Origin: Liolophura sinensis
Taxonomy: Eukaryota; Mollusca; Polyplacophora; Chitonida; Chitonidae
Assembly: GCF_032854445.1 (NCBI RefSeq)
Contig: NC_088296.1
Location: 6,001,435 to 6,065,434, forward strand
Direction: 5' to 3'
DNA length: 64,000 nucleotides
Of the stretch, positions 37,075 through 48,800 are shown piece by piece. The position numbers and the translations under genes were made by a program. The number at the start of each line of letters is the position of its first letter. Position 1 is the stretch's first letter. Under the pieces are notes generated by a model, which saw only the letters and a list, made by a program, of their open reading frames with translations, was not told the origin of the DNA and searched no databases.

Positions 37075-37615
37075 GTTACAGCCTGGCCAAAGAGAAACAA
37101 ATGATAAGATTAGTGCTAATTTGATTATATGAATTGTTTTTAACTTCACCTGCAGAGGTTGAATCCATGAGTCTGGCCAAAGAGAAACAAATGATAAGAT
37201 TAGTGGTAATTTGTTTATATGAATTGTTTTTTACTTCACCTGCAGAGGTGAATCCATGAGTCTGGCCAAAGAGAAACAAATGGTAAGATTAGTGGTAATT
37301 TGTTTATATGAATTGTTTTTACTTCACCTGCAGAGGTGAATCCATGAGTCTGGCCAAAGAGAAACAAATGATAAGATTAGTGGTAATTTGTTTATATGAA
37401 TTGTTTTTTACTTCACCTGCAGAGGTGAATCCATGAGTCTGGCCAAAGAGAAACAAATGATAAGATTAGTGGTAATTTGATTATATGAATTGTTTTTTAC
37501 TTCAGTTGCAGAGGTGAATCCATGAGTGTGGCCAAAGAGAAACAAATGATAAGATTAGTGGTAATTTGATTATATGAATTGTTTTTTACTGCAGTTGCAG
37601 AGGTGAAAACCATGA
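37075..37615. repeat. Tandem repeat, 89-bp unit, about 6 copies
   Basis: Units begin ggccaaagagaaacaaat and contain ttcacctgcagaggtgaatc. Copies are highly similar, suggesting recent expansion or homogenisation. No gene overlaps. Confidence 0.9.
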
Positions 37616-37660
37616 GTATACGGACATAAAGATATACCAAAAGGTGATCTTTAGATGTAA

Positions 37661-37740
37661 TTATTTCACTGGAATTGTACGCCGTAATTAACAATATTTC
37701 GCTTATACGACAGTGGGGAAACCCACTACCTTCCGCACGA
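37661..37740 (-). mobile_element. SINE-1, decayed fragment
   Basis: Contains gtacgccgtaattaacaata and tcgcttatacgacagtgggg. Confidence 0.6.
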
Positions 37741-38274
37741 CCGAATAAAGTTTGTTTAATGACCATCCACAATCTTTGGCCTATGGCCTTCAGGCTAATA
37801 AGATAAGACTGTCACAAGCGAAGTCTTCAGTTCTGGAATTGGTCGAGAATCAGTTGTGTTACGGTATCTTAAATATAAACTCAATCCGCTGTATGACTAG
37901 AATTGTGTGTTTTGTTAAAATTGTAAACATATGACAAGATTAAATTCTGCAGTTACCTAGTATACTTTTGAGCAACAGGGCTCATTTTCTTTCAGCTTTG
38001 GCTCTACACAGAAATTAAGTCAAGAGACATCACCGCCAGTAAATGTCTAACAAGACTTTTCAAAAAACAAAAAAATAACAGAGGAGTTGTCCCACTTAGA
38101 ACTGGAAAAGCATGTATTAAGGGGACAAACCAGCAGATTACAAGGTTATGACTTCACCTTAGAGAGTAAAACCATAGCAGCAGCGACAGTGTGATAGGGG
38201 ACGAATTTCCAAAACATCGTACCACAAAAACTACCAAAGAACCAACAAGTAAATAATGAAGGAAATTAGGACGG

Positions 38275-38490
38275 ATTGATGCAAATAAAAGCAGTCAACA
38301 CTTTTCTTTAAAAAAAAATCCCAGCATTAAATCAACACACGATCTCCTTGTCTTCTTTTCTGGGACTATGCAAAGACGCGATGAATGTTCTAGGCGACTA
38401 AATTAAATCATTATATAAATTGTGTATTTTGCTAGTTTATTATTTCTAGATAATGAAGATAATTATCTCAGTCGCGCCTTGATTGAAACT
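38275..38490 (+). repeat. Family E, partial
   Basis: Contains gatgaatgttctaggcgact and cagtcgcgccttgattgaaa. Confidence 0.55.
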
Positions 38491-38503
38491 GTGCATATAT
38501 CCC

Positions 38504-38625
38504 ATGGCGATATTATGCCACCATGTATATACGATATAACTAAATGGCGATACATTGCAGCCATGTATATACGATATAATTAAATGACGATATCTTGCAA
38601 CCATGTATATACGATATAATTAAAG
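38504..38625. repeat. 40-bp tandem repeat, 3 copies
   Basis: Each unit contains ccatgtatatacgatataa and a gacgatat/ggcgatat start. Confidence 0.85.
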
Positions 38626-38999
38626 ATCCCTAGGCTTGTATTAGCCGCTGTGTATTTACAATTTATTTGATTTGTGTTTTAAGCCCCACTGAAGAATATT
38701 TCATTTATACCAAACGCACGGGATCTGTAACCGCCTCGGCGATATCGCAGCCATATCGGGACGAGAACCTGTTGAACCCAGCAAATGGATTCTAACATGA
38801 TGAGAACATTCCAAATGAAACGACTATATTTTATGATACAGACCAAAGGCACTGAATGATCAGGAATAACAGCATGAGAATGAGGATCACTGCCGACAGA
38901 CTTGTTCATAAGGTTCTCAAAAGAAAGCGCAGATATTTGAAGGTACCCCCAAGGTCTGCTTCAAATCCACTCGAATATAGCAAGTATGTATGTATGCTG

Positions 39000-39285
39000 A
39001 AGGTATTACGTCGTACTTTTCAGTCATATGCGACGAAGAGTCATATGGTGCGTGTACACAGACTGTGCCTTCTTGCGATTGTTACTGTCAATGAAGTATC
39101 ATGCAAAAGATACCATGATATGGCACCTCAACCGCTCACATCTGTTTCCGTGCTCTAACCTCTCAGTGTTTAGCCCCAAGCCAGGCACCAAATACCATTT
39201 TTAGTCTTAGGTTTGACCCGACCCGGGTTTGATCCCAGGATTTCCCAGCTTCGAGGCGGAAGCCTTAATATGTAGGTAAGTAAAC
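39000..39285 (-). mobile_element. SINE-3 copy
   Basis: Tail-like left end (attacgtcgtacttttcagt). The right end, read on the minus strand, has a tRNA-like gggatcaaacccggg B box. Confidence 0.65.
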
Positions 39286-39948
39286 ATGAGCCGATGGCTA
39301 CACATTCGTACGCGAGCTTGTTGAGGAAAAATCAGTGGAGTATACAAGGTAAAAGACTATATTATAGAGAATAAAACCAGAGCAGTGATGACAGTGTGAT
39401 AGTTATCGTTGCCGTAGCAACCCGATTTCTGTGTTATATTCCATCTATTCATACAATAGTATATGCATAAAACGTAGCACGGCACACGCAGCTATCAAGT
39501 TCACGACACTGAGTTACTTGTAATTGTCACTGGGATCCAGAATCATTGAAGATTAAATGTCCAGTGTCGGCTGAAAATCAAATCTTAGAAGTTGCTATCA
39601 AAAAGCACTACCAGTGGGGAGGCGGCACATTTTTCAATTTCGCGAGGTGGCACTAGTGTGAAGTAGAACCTCGAGCCATTGTTACTTCAAGAATGGATGG
39701 TAGCGTAAAGTCTACATCGTTACAATGTATCAGTTTTCTATTCCAACGCCGTACTGCCTTTAATGACGTCATCATAATGAGCTGGAAAGGAACATTTGAC
39801 GTCAATAAAATGACGTTAAGGTCCTGCTGCCGGGCATTTGACAGGTCCCCGTTTATTCAAGCAAATAGAATCTCGATGTTGTTATTAGCTATATGACATT
39901 TCTTTAACTATCGTTGAGTATTCACAAAGACGGTCACAATTTAAGTGG

Positions 39949-40078
39949 ACGTATGGATCCAAAACCCGAACTTAATCTGTAACTTGTTATGGTGAAGCCA
40001 AGTAACAAGTTTCAAGAACAAACTGGACGTATGGATCCAAAACCCAAACATGATCCGTAACTTGTTATGATGAAACAA
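39949..40078. repeat. Tandem duplication, about 80 bp, 2 copies
   Basis: Both copies share tggacgtatggatccaaaac and taacttgttatg. Confidence 0.8.
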
Positions 40079-40079
40079 A

Positions 40080-41200
40080 GTTCCTACTTCCAAATCAATT
40101 CAATGAACAGTTTGCAAAGCAAGGGGGTAAAACTAGCGTGACGAAAGGACCTGGCAGACGTTGTAAAAACCTACAGAGACCCCCGGTAGTAATTTAATAT
40201 CTGATTCAGCTGTGCGTAAGAATGTACTGGCGTAAAGCGAAATCTCTCTCGTCTAATTACCCGCTGTTTTCAATGCACTCACATGGAGACAAGCGGAATG
40301 AAGCGTAAGCCAAATAACAACTATTCATATAATGTTGTGTCAGAGGGATAGGTTATCCTACATCAATGGGTCATTACAAGGTGGGTCGTTTATGGCATTT
40401 CTAGTTACACATTTTCCATACTAAAAACATTCACCTGTATTCCCAAACCTTCAAATAATGGAGACAATTTGAACGACGCTTGGCCTGAAATATGTAATAG
40501 ACGGCCATTTTGGCCTCACTATATCATACAAGTTTGGAAGTACATTTTATCCTGGTTAACATATCTAATCTGAACGGGTTAACACTTGTAGTCCCTAACT
40601 CAGAAAAACTACCACCCTGAACTACAATGTTACACTGCAAACAGAATGCAATATTGTTAAATACAAGAACAAATGTCAACAAAAATCTTACCTGTGAGTC
40701 ATCCGACGTATATAACACGAGTAGCGATATATGGTTACTTGGTAGCACAAGCTATTTATCTAGCATCGTTAGAGCTGCACTTCATCTGCAATCATTTCCC
40801 TTAATACATTGTCCGGTTGTTTCCAAAAAGGGCGAAAGGTTTTTCTCTTATGACGCCCCGTGTTTTCCGGAGACGTTGCTCGAAGAGAGTACGTATAGTT
40901 ACAGGTTTATAGGTTATCAATAAAGGAATGCGAGTAATTACAATGTATATCAAAACACATGCATACCGCGCCTAAATAAGCTATGCATACGCAGCCTTAC
41001 ACGTTAAAGCATGATAGCAGAAAGATGTTTGTATTTATCAGTTGATGTTTTGTTTGTGCTTGTTGTAAACCAACACAGGGCAAACAACCGTCACCGTGCT
41101 GTCTGATGTGTGGTAAAATGACACAAGAATCTTACCAATGCAGTTCATAGATCTCGTTAGACAGTCGACTCATAGCGTGGTTTGTGATGAATAAATTTAT
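40080..41200. other. Intergenic DNA, nothing recognised
   Basis: Only short frames without protein-like features and no repeat family found elsewhere in the window. Confidence 0.45.
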
Positions 41201-41211
41201 ACGTACGTATA

Positions 41212-41570
41212 TATGTAAGGGGTTTTACGTCACACTTACCAGTTTTCACTCATATAACACTGAGGAATAAGTAGATGTGGGTATACGTACTGCGTCTTAT
41301 TTTGGCACGGCGAGTCCATGCTGCTGCCACTAAAGTACCATGCCCAAGATACTAGACGTGACACCCAGTCACATTATAATGACACCCAGTCACATTATAA
41401 TGACACCAAGTCAAACAATCCTGTTTCCTTGCTCTAACCTAAAAGTGCTGAGCCGAAAACGAGGGCACGAAATCTATGATTTTACCAAGTACGAAGTAAA
41501 TGGTATCACCTGGATTTGATCCCAGATCTCCTAACTTGGAGGCGGACGCTCTAATCACTAACGGTTTATG
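41212..41570 (-). mobile_element. SINE-3 copy, most complete
   Basis: On the minus strand it reads from a tRNA-like head (gattagagcgtccgcctcc, then gggatcaaatcc) to the shared tail near gtgacgtaaaacccc. An internal 21-bp tandem duplication (gacacccagtcacattataat) is at about 41366-41408. Confidence 0.65.
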
Positions 41571-41679
41571 TAATCGGTAAAGCAGAAAACGTATCTGTGT
41601 CCGTCTCAAAGATTATCAAGCAGAAAGTACTACATATCCTATTTAAAGTTAGGTGGCAGGATTTTTAACAGGTACATCT

Positions 41680-41945
41680 ACCAATATAAAGTACAGCGCC
41701 ATAAACCAGAGCCGTGATGTCTGTGTGATTGCTCACAAATGACCATACGTATTACAGGCCATGTCTGGCTACTTGTCAGTTTATCTTAGGGTTTTATTCT
41801 AACTGTTCTTGAATAGGCTTACAGAGCAGCAAACGTATACAATCCCTAGCATCATGTTTTAAGTAGAATTAGGTAGAAAAAGTTATGTTAAATGCAATAT
41901 TATCAGACGTCGCGGGTCCACAATACCTCAAAATATTGTGCTGTA
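41680..41945 (-). repeat. Family D dispersed repeat
   Basis: Reverse copy, from ataaaccagagccgtgatgt through agggttttattctaactgtt to the tagcatcatgttttaagtag core. Confidence 0.7.
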
Positions 41946-42583
41946 GTCGCATTTGATATACAATCACAATAAAAATGCAAAGGGAACAGGTCTCACGGAT
42001 GTTTATTGTTTAACAACAGAACAGTTCAATCTATGAGTAGGATCATTACATACTTTTTGCTATACAATGCACTAGGAGGATGTTAAATAAATCGCTTGAA
42101 GTAGAGAACGCCATAAAGCGTGATCCTGTATAATTTAACAAAATGTACTACATTTCTAAACGCACTTGCTAATCTCTGTGTTTATAAAACATCACTAAAA
42201 ACTAAGTATGGATGTATATGTAGGAGAAACAAAATAAACTATGCTTCATGTTTTTACAATGAAAAAAAAAACTTTAGAAAAACGTAGTTGTGTCCTATTG
42301 AAGGGTTGTCTGAACGTACCATAAATGCATCAGTTTCGGTGCAGTTTATGTGCCCCGCAACTTCATATTGCCTTGATCCTGTGCCAAGCATATACCAAAG
42401 GTTTAGTCGCGTTTATTTAACATCAGGCGTGGCACAACTTCAAGTTGACATTTAAATTAAATTGTTGAAGTCAAGATATGCGACGATTTGAGTCAATCTG
42501 GCATGCCAAGTGACCAGAGTATGTGGTAAACGAGTCAAATACTCCATACCTTTCATACAAGACATGTTTTTTACCTGTAACCG

Positions 42584-42735
42584 GTAACGATGGCTCAGTT
42601 GGTAGAGCGTCCGCTTCGTTGGCGGTAGATCTGGGGTCAATCCTGGGTCGGGTCACACCTAAGACCTTAAAAGAGGAAGTTATAGCTTCTTCGCCTGGTG
42701 TCCGTCATAGGGGACAGTGCAACGACGACTATGGA
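42584..42735 (+). mobile_element. SINE-2, 3'-truncated
   Basis: The head (cgatggctcagttggtagag) and first half of the body are present; it breaks off after gtgcaacgacga. An imperfect direct repeat of about 60 bp flanks it (42524-42582 and 42740-42800). Confidence 0.82.
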
Positions 42736-42922
42736 GGAGGTGGTAAACGAGTCACGCGCTCTATACCTTTCATTCAAGACGCGTTTTTTACCACGTCACC
42801 GTATATCCTGATGTCTGCAACTTCATTTACTGCGAAATATACATTCATAATCTTATACTATTTTGGCCGAGTATACTTTACGTTAATCCCATCGTATTAA
42901 TGTTTAGGAAGTGTGTTGTCGC

Positions 42923-42931
42923 CTTGTGTGT

Positions 42932-42962
<31 letters not shown>

Positions 42963-42966
42963 GGGA
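42923..42966. repeat. (TG)n followed by a long G run
   Basis: About ten tg units run into some 22 consecutive G. A second G run is at 43562-43577. Assembly errors are likely here. Confidence 0.9.
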
Positions 42967-43121
42967 GCATTATAGCATGCATGCGTCTTTAACTGATATG
43001 GATTGTGCAATACATTTGGGGAATTCCCGTATTGACCATGACACGACAAGCCATAGCTCGAGAACGTTGCAGACTAAGATATAAAATCGATTGCTCTAGG
43101 ACATTTTCTTCAAAGATGATA

Positions 43122-43378
43122 TGGGGGCCTCCGTGGCTGAAGTGGTTAGCGTGCCTCCGAGGTATAATGATTTAGGAGCCTCTCACCAATGTGGTCGCCC
43201 TGAGTTCAAGTCTAGCTCATGATGCCTTCCTTTCCCGTAGTATGCGAGAAGGGCTGTTAACAACCTCTAAATGTTCATTGAGTTCCCACGTGCCCTGCCC
43301 GGTTATAATACTGGTCGCCTTCAAATAAGTCATATATTCGTAAATACGGCCTAAAAACATAAATTAAACAAATAATTA
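43122..43378 (+). mobile_element. SINE-1, near full-length, diverged
   Basis: The head gggcctccgtggctgaagtg and the tRNA-like B box are present; the body is diverged. Confidence 0.82.
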
Positions 43379-44497
43379 AAGAAATCAAATATTGTATTCA
43401 CGCGGATTTTTTTCCAGGACACATAGAAGTACACAAATTCTTCCCAGTTTTCTTCATGAGGAGTAAAAATGGCTTTAAACTAGCCTTCGTAGCGGTCAGT
43501 GCGTAAGCTACAGTGCTGACATTCACATTAAAAGGTTTCTGAACAAAAAATAATTTTTGTTGGGGGGGGGGGGGGGGCTGGGGGGTAGTCCAAATTGGTC
43601 AAGCTAGGTTAATAAGTTCATCGATGCTTTCATTTCCGAAACTTATCTACTAGGGACGGCCAGTAAGCATACATAGACGATTTATTAAAAGATATGGCAT
43701 ACAATTATACCTTAAAAAAGACAAAAAATATTCCTTTTTGGCAGAACATTTTTAATTATGATAATTTTTCTCATTTCTCTGAAACCAATTTTCGCAGTGC
43801 ATTTTCAAATATCCAAAAACAAGAGTGCAACATCAATGAACACTGTAACTGTATATTAAATTACTTGAGAGTCAATGTCCTTATAACCAGTAAACTAAAC
43901 CAAAAAACAAAAGCTGCAAGTGAGCTGAAAAAGCTGAAAGTGAGCTGCAAAAGCGGAAAGTGAGCATCGAATCCAAGAACGCCATGAGTCAACGGTAAAC
44001 ATTTGAAAGATGTATGGAAATCCGTAAACAGTCATTAGTGGGATGCCTAAAAGGCAGCCGGAATCAAGTCGACTACAAGCCGAAGTTTCGTATCACTGTG
44101 TTTATTGTTTTGTATCGTAAATTATCGGGTAACTGATAGTTCAGGTGTTAGCTAGTGACTGAAATACAATCATTGCATTGTGGCCAAACAGATGCCGGGA
44201 ACAGCATATTTTGTAAATACGAAACTTTGGCAATAGCTCTGTCTTCAATAACTAATTAAACTTGTTCGGCGACCTCACGATAAATATTCCTGGGAGGATT
44301 GGACTGCGGAACCTTAGAAAGTTCACATCTTGCTGAATATTATGAAGTTTCAACCCTTCAGTCTCTCGATGAAAGGTTTCAAAAATCTAAAAAAGACAAG
44401 GTTTTCAGTCCCGGTCCATATATCTTGTGCCTTTTGGAAAAGTTTTATCAGATGTGATCTTCCTTCAGTCAAAGGCAGCTTCGATGTACTTGGAACC

Positions 44498-44822
44498 GGC
44501 AACGATGGCTGAGTTGGTAGAGCGTCCGCTTCGGGGGCGGTAGATCCAGTGTCAATCCCGGGTTCGGTCACACCCAATACCTTAAAAGAGGAAGTTTCCT
44601 CGCTTGGCGTTCTGCATTAAGGTTATGGTGCAATGACCGTTTGGCCCGTATCAGTGTAATGGTGACTTACTAGCCTGTGGTAATTCGTGTCAGTGAAACT
44701 CAAGATAAAAAGCGGTGAAAATCCGTCCTGCAACAAGGAGGCTCCTTTCACGAACATGCATTCCATATGACTGAAAAATTGCTATGTACTACTTTAAAAC
44801 CCTAAGGGCTCACTCATTCAGT
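44498..44822 (+). mobile_element. SINE-2 with 12-bp target-site duplication
   Basis: Head, body and tail are present. The flanks are cgatgtacttgg (44483-44494) and cgatgcacttgg (44823-44834), one mismatch. Confidence 0.85.
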
Positions 44823-45586
44823 CGATGCACTTGGTCTTGAATAGTAGCCAGTGCATATCACCACGATCTGAAGACCCCGTCGGCGGAGCACTCCAGAGTA
44901 GCCTCCCTTAGTTCCTTCCATCTTCTGTCTGCTATCTTCCAGCTTTGTGTGCGAAGACTTGTTCGACAAACCATGTAAAACGTCTCATTATATACATAAC
45001 GTTGTGTTGTATTTCACTACAAAACAATTACTGTTAACATTTTACAATAACAAATGGCGTAAAATGTACATACATTACTGTACAAATATAAGATATAAGT
45101 TTACAATATCGAATTTCAGCTGTACACTTACAATTCGTCGGTGCATATTTGCCAGGTATTTGTATCTTTACTTTGTTTCAGAAAAAAAAAACATTACACA
45201 ATATTTTACATTTACAGCACCTTTCCTCTGTAACAACGCAATTGACATTAACGCTACAGTCAGAGAAGAGCTGATTTGTCATTAAGACAATGCACTGTAG
45301 CCAAACCTCGAACGACTCCAACTCCTTTTCTTAATCTGGCCTAGCGTCGATAGAGTGTTGACGCTGACAGTGTTAATTTCGTACTCAACGAAGGTTCAGG
45401 CCGATTGTCCCTGTTATTTGCACGAGACTTATTCGAGTCTTTCGGGGCTAAGTGTAGCGTAAGCTGCTAGGCCATTTTAATCCAAATGCCCTCTGTACCT
45501 CTCGGATTGCGTTGGGTTTCTCCAGACAGCCCCCTTATTGCCCCTTTCTCCATTTCACTAACCTAACCACCGTCATGTGAAATTGT

Positions 45587-45592
45587 TTTATT
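45587..45592 (-). terminator. Polyadenylation signal of gene C
   Basis: Canonical AATAAA on the minus strand about 35 nt after the gene C stop codon, consistent with a short 3' UTR. Confidence 0.6.
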
Positions 45593-45625
45593 CCTCTACT
45601 TTATCAAATCAGATATACTTTAAAC

Positions 45626-45864
45626 TCAGGCCCTTTTCTTCAGCCAAATCTCCCAGTTTTTTTCTTGCCTGCCTGTCAACCCCTTTGCCAACGTGGCAAA
45701 AGTAAAGAATTGGCATCGTCTGGTTTTCTTGTTATAGTTAACCCCACCGCATTGACTTGTGCACAATCTGGCACACACAGAAACAGTGATGGCAAAGATG
45801 TCCTCCTCGAACGGTACCGTCAGATGAAACCCTCCCTTCATTTTCACCATTACTACCCGAAATA
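45626..45864 (-). CDS. Gene C terminal exon: PAN/apple-like domain
   Basis: Acceptor tctttttcag, phase 1 entry. Encodes 79 residues with VSVCARLCTSQCGGVNYN, then RRCQFF and a basic end WLKKRA before TGA. The cysteine spacing is typical of PAN/apple domains. Confidence 0.8.
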
Positions 45865-48800
45865 CTGAAAAAGAAAGAATTTGTAGTAGGTGAATTAGTC
45901 TGTATGTTCCCATCTGTGTCACTACCACATTAATTTACTTGATACTCTATAATTGTTCATTTGTTCCATTAAGGAGGGGCAGTATTAAGGGTGAACGAAA
46001 CCACAGTGTCTGGGTAATACCACCAACCATTGGCAACTTACTGGTGAACTTGTTCTACATGTGACATATCTAGATCATATTGGTGGACGACCAGTGGTCT
46101 TCTACACACTGTAAACTATGCGAATAGTCACACGAGCGTCAACGGTGGTTTATCGTCACCAAAACTTCACAAGCACTGAGACAGAGAACGCAGCAATTTA
46201 CAAATTACCAGCCACAGGTTGTATTTAACCAGTACCCTATGTGACACAGCGAATGAAATATTGTAACAGATTTACAGCACGGATGCAGCGATGACAGTGT
46301 AATAATGGCAAATTTTCACCCGTAACCGGTGAAGTACAGCCTCTTGTCAATTTACCTCCTTGAAGGTTTTATTCAAACTGTTCGTGTAAATGCTTAAACA
46401 GTAGCAAAATCCACGACTACTAGCACCATGACTTAAACAGAATTGAGAAGATAAATGCAGTGATCATAACTATAATTTATTAGACGTCAAATGCCTAGAA
46501 TTACTCAAAATGCTGTGTAGTCTTCTCATTTAACGAACAATTAAAAATATGGACAACCCAAACGGACCCAGGGCCCCAGGATAACGAACGATCTTACACT
46601 TCAGTGAAAATTTCAATTATTAAACTTTGTTTGTTCGTCTCCATGATTTTACCTGAAATTTGTTACACAATAATTTACCCATAATTTCCGTTGGCACGCA
46701 ATATTCTAAAATAGCAATTTTAAAGTGATATGCTATTTGAGATCGCTTCTTGATCCCATTGCCTGATCCGGACTGCTTAGCACACCAGTAAAGTTCAGGT
46801 AAATGTTTATATAACAAACACGCAGAATTTAGGAGGAAATGCAGTAGCCTTAATTGCAATTTATTAGACGTCTCTGCTGTAGAACTACTCAGCATGCTGC
46901 GTTGTCAGTTGATCAGTTACCTAACGTGATTTGCATGTTAAATGGTGATGACCATTTTGAGTCATTCTAGACCAGTGACATCTAATAAATTGCAACTAAC
47001 ATCACAGCATTTCTTTTTGTACCTCATTCTACTTAAGGCATGGTGCTAGGAGGCGAATAATTGCTTATATCTATTCATTTACGTGCACAGTTAGAATAAA
47101 ACCCTGACTGAGGTAAATTAACAAGAGGCCGCATTTCACCTGTTACGTGTAACGACTTGCCAGCTATCAAATTGTCGCCGCTGCTCTCGTCTTACTCTCT
47201 GTGCTGTACGTCTATCACATTGTCGTCGCTGCTCTCGTCTTACTCTCTGTGCTGTACGTGTTTAATTATATTCTGCATATATTAACCCCTCTGTGCCAGA
47301 TGTCAAAATTTTGTCTTGATTATTAATTTTAATTCTAAACAGTATTAGCGACAGAAAACTTCCTCAATAATAATGATAGCCGCTGTCGAACAAGTATAAT
47401 ATTTTTGAGTACGGCGTAAAACACCGATAAAATCAATCAATCAATCTTTTAACATAGATTTCGAAGTGATGTCGTAGGCCTTTTCAAAATAGTCTTACAG
47501 ATGCAGTCAGTAAGAGATATGTTGGAGATAAGAGATAAGATAGGGCGTGGAATTACCAGTTGTCCAAATATTATTCACTAAATGCAAGAGAGTTGTTATT
47601 TATTTATTTATTATTTTGTTTGATGTTTTCCGCCGTACTCAAAGATATTTTCACTTATGTGTCGTGAGAAATTATGGTGGGAAACTCACGACCATCCGCA
47701 GGTTGCTGCAGACCTTCTCACGTACTTGAACTCACAGCGACCTCATTGTTGAGAGGCTCCTGTGTCATTGCGCTGCGCTGGCGTGCTAACCTCTTCTGCC
47801 TCAGAGGCCCCTAAGAGAGTTGTAACTGGCTGAGGTAGTGTCGTTCAGAATGTTACAGTGTACAAGGCTACAGCGCAGAAAGTGTGATGGTTGGCAAAGC
47901 GTCACACATAACTGGTGAAATACGGCATCATCTTTGACAAATTGACAAGACGCCGTATTCTACAAGTTGCATCTTGCCGTTAGCCGGTTATCACCCTGTC
48001 GTTGCTGCTCTGGTTTTAAGCTATGCTGGCCATAATTGTACAACCTCGTAAAATTGTCATTATTATCATTAGGGAATACATTAATATATATAAAACTTCG
48101 GAAACTGAAATAATTGTCTGGAGACCATTGAAAATATTGGTTCGAATAAGACTCAACTTAGTTTTGAGTTTCGGTTTCTATGTGCGGAAACATTCGTTTA
48201 CCAGATGCCAACCAATAAGGACTTTCCAGGTTAATAATCGCAAGGCTAATTCCCCAAAAGAAGTGCAATACAAACCACTAAAGAACAATGAAAGTATATA
48301 AAGTACGAAAATAGGAAGGAATCATGCAAAGAGATGCAGTCAACAGTTTTCATTGATGTTGGAAAGACGCAAGGTATGTTCTGGGCGACAGAGGAAAATC
48401 AGTAAAGTTTACCCGTTAGAGGTTTTATTCTAAATTCATATTCATCCATTCATAAATAGGACTAAATCCTCACCTAACGCTCAGGTAGAAAAAGGAAAAG
48501 AAATTTGCAGTGATGATAATTGCAATATACTAGGTGTCACTGGCGTAGAATTACTTACAAAACGTTGTTTTCACTTATAACATACAATCACATGAAAACA
48601 GAGCAAAGTTTCACAAAGAGGTACATTTGTCATTATTACCGTATTAATGTGGGATTATCGTACATTATTGTCGTCATTATTAATGTGGGATTATCGTACA
48701 TTATCGTCGGGGGTGCGTAATCCACAAGCCGAATCCCGGTCTTTGTAAGAAAAGGCTGCAGGGTAACGGGTGAAACCAGAGCTGTGGAGACCGTTATAGC

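Noticed and set aside
43694-43963. Plus-strand 89-codon frame rich in Asn and Lys
   Set aside because: Composition follows the local AT-rich DNA; no motif or splice context.
46620-46895. Minus-strand 91-codon frame
   Set aside because: Overlaps family D repeat sequence (gcaatttattagacgtc).
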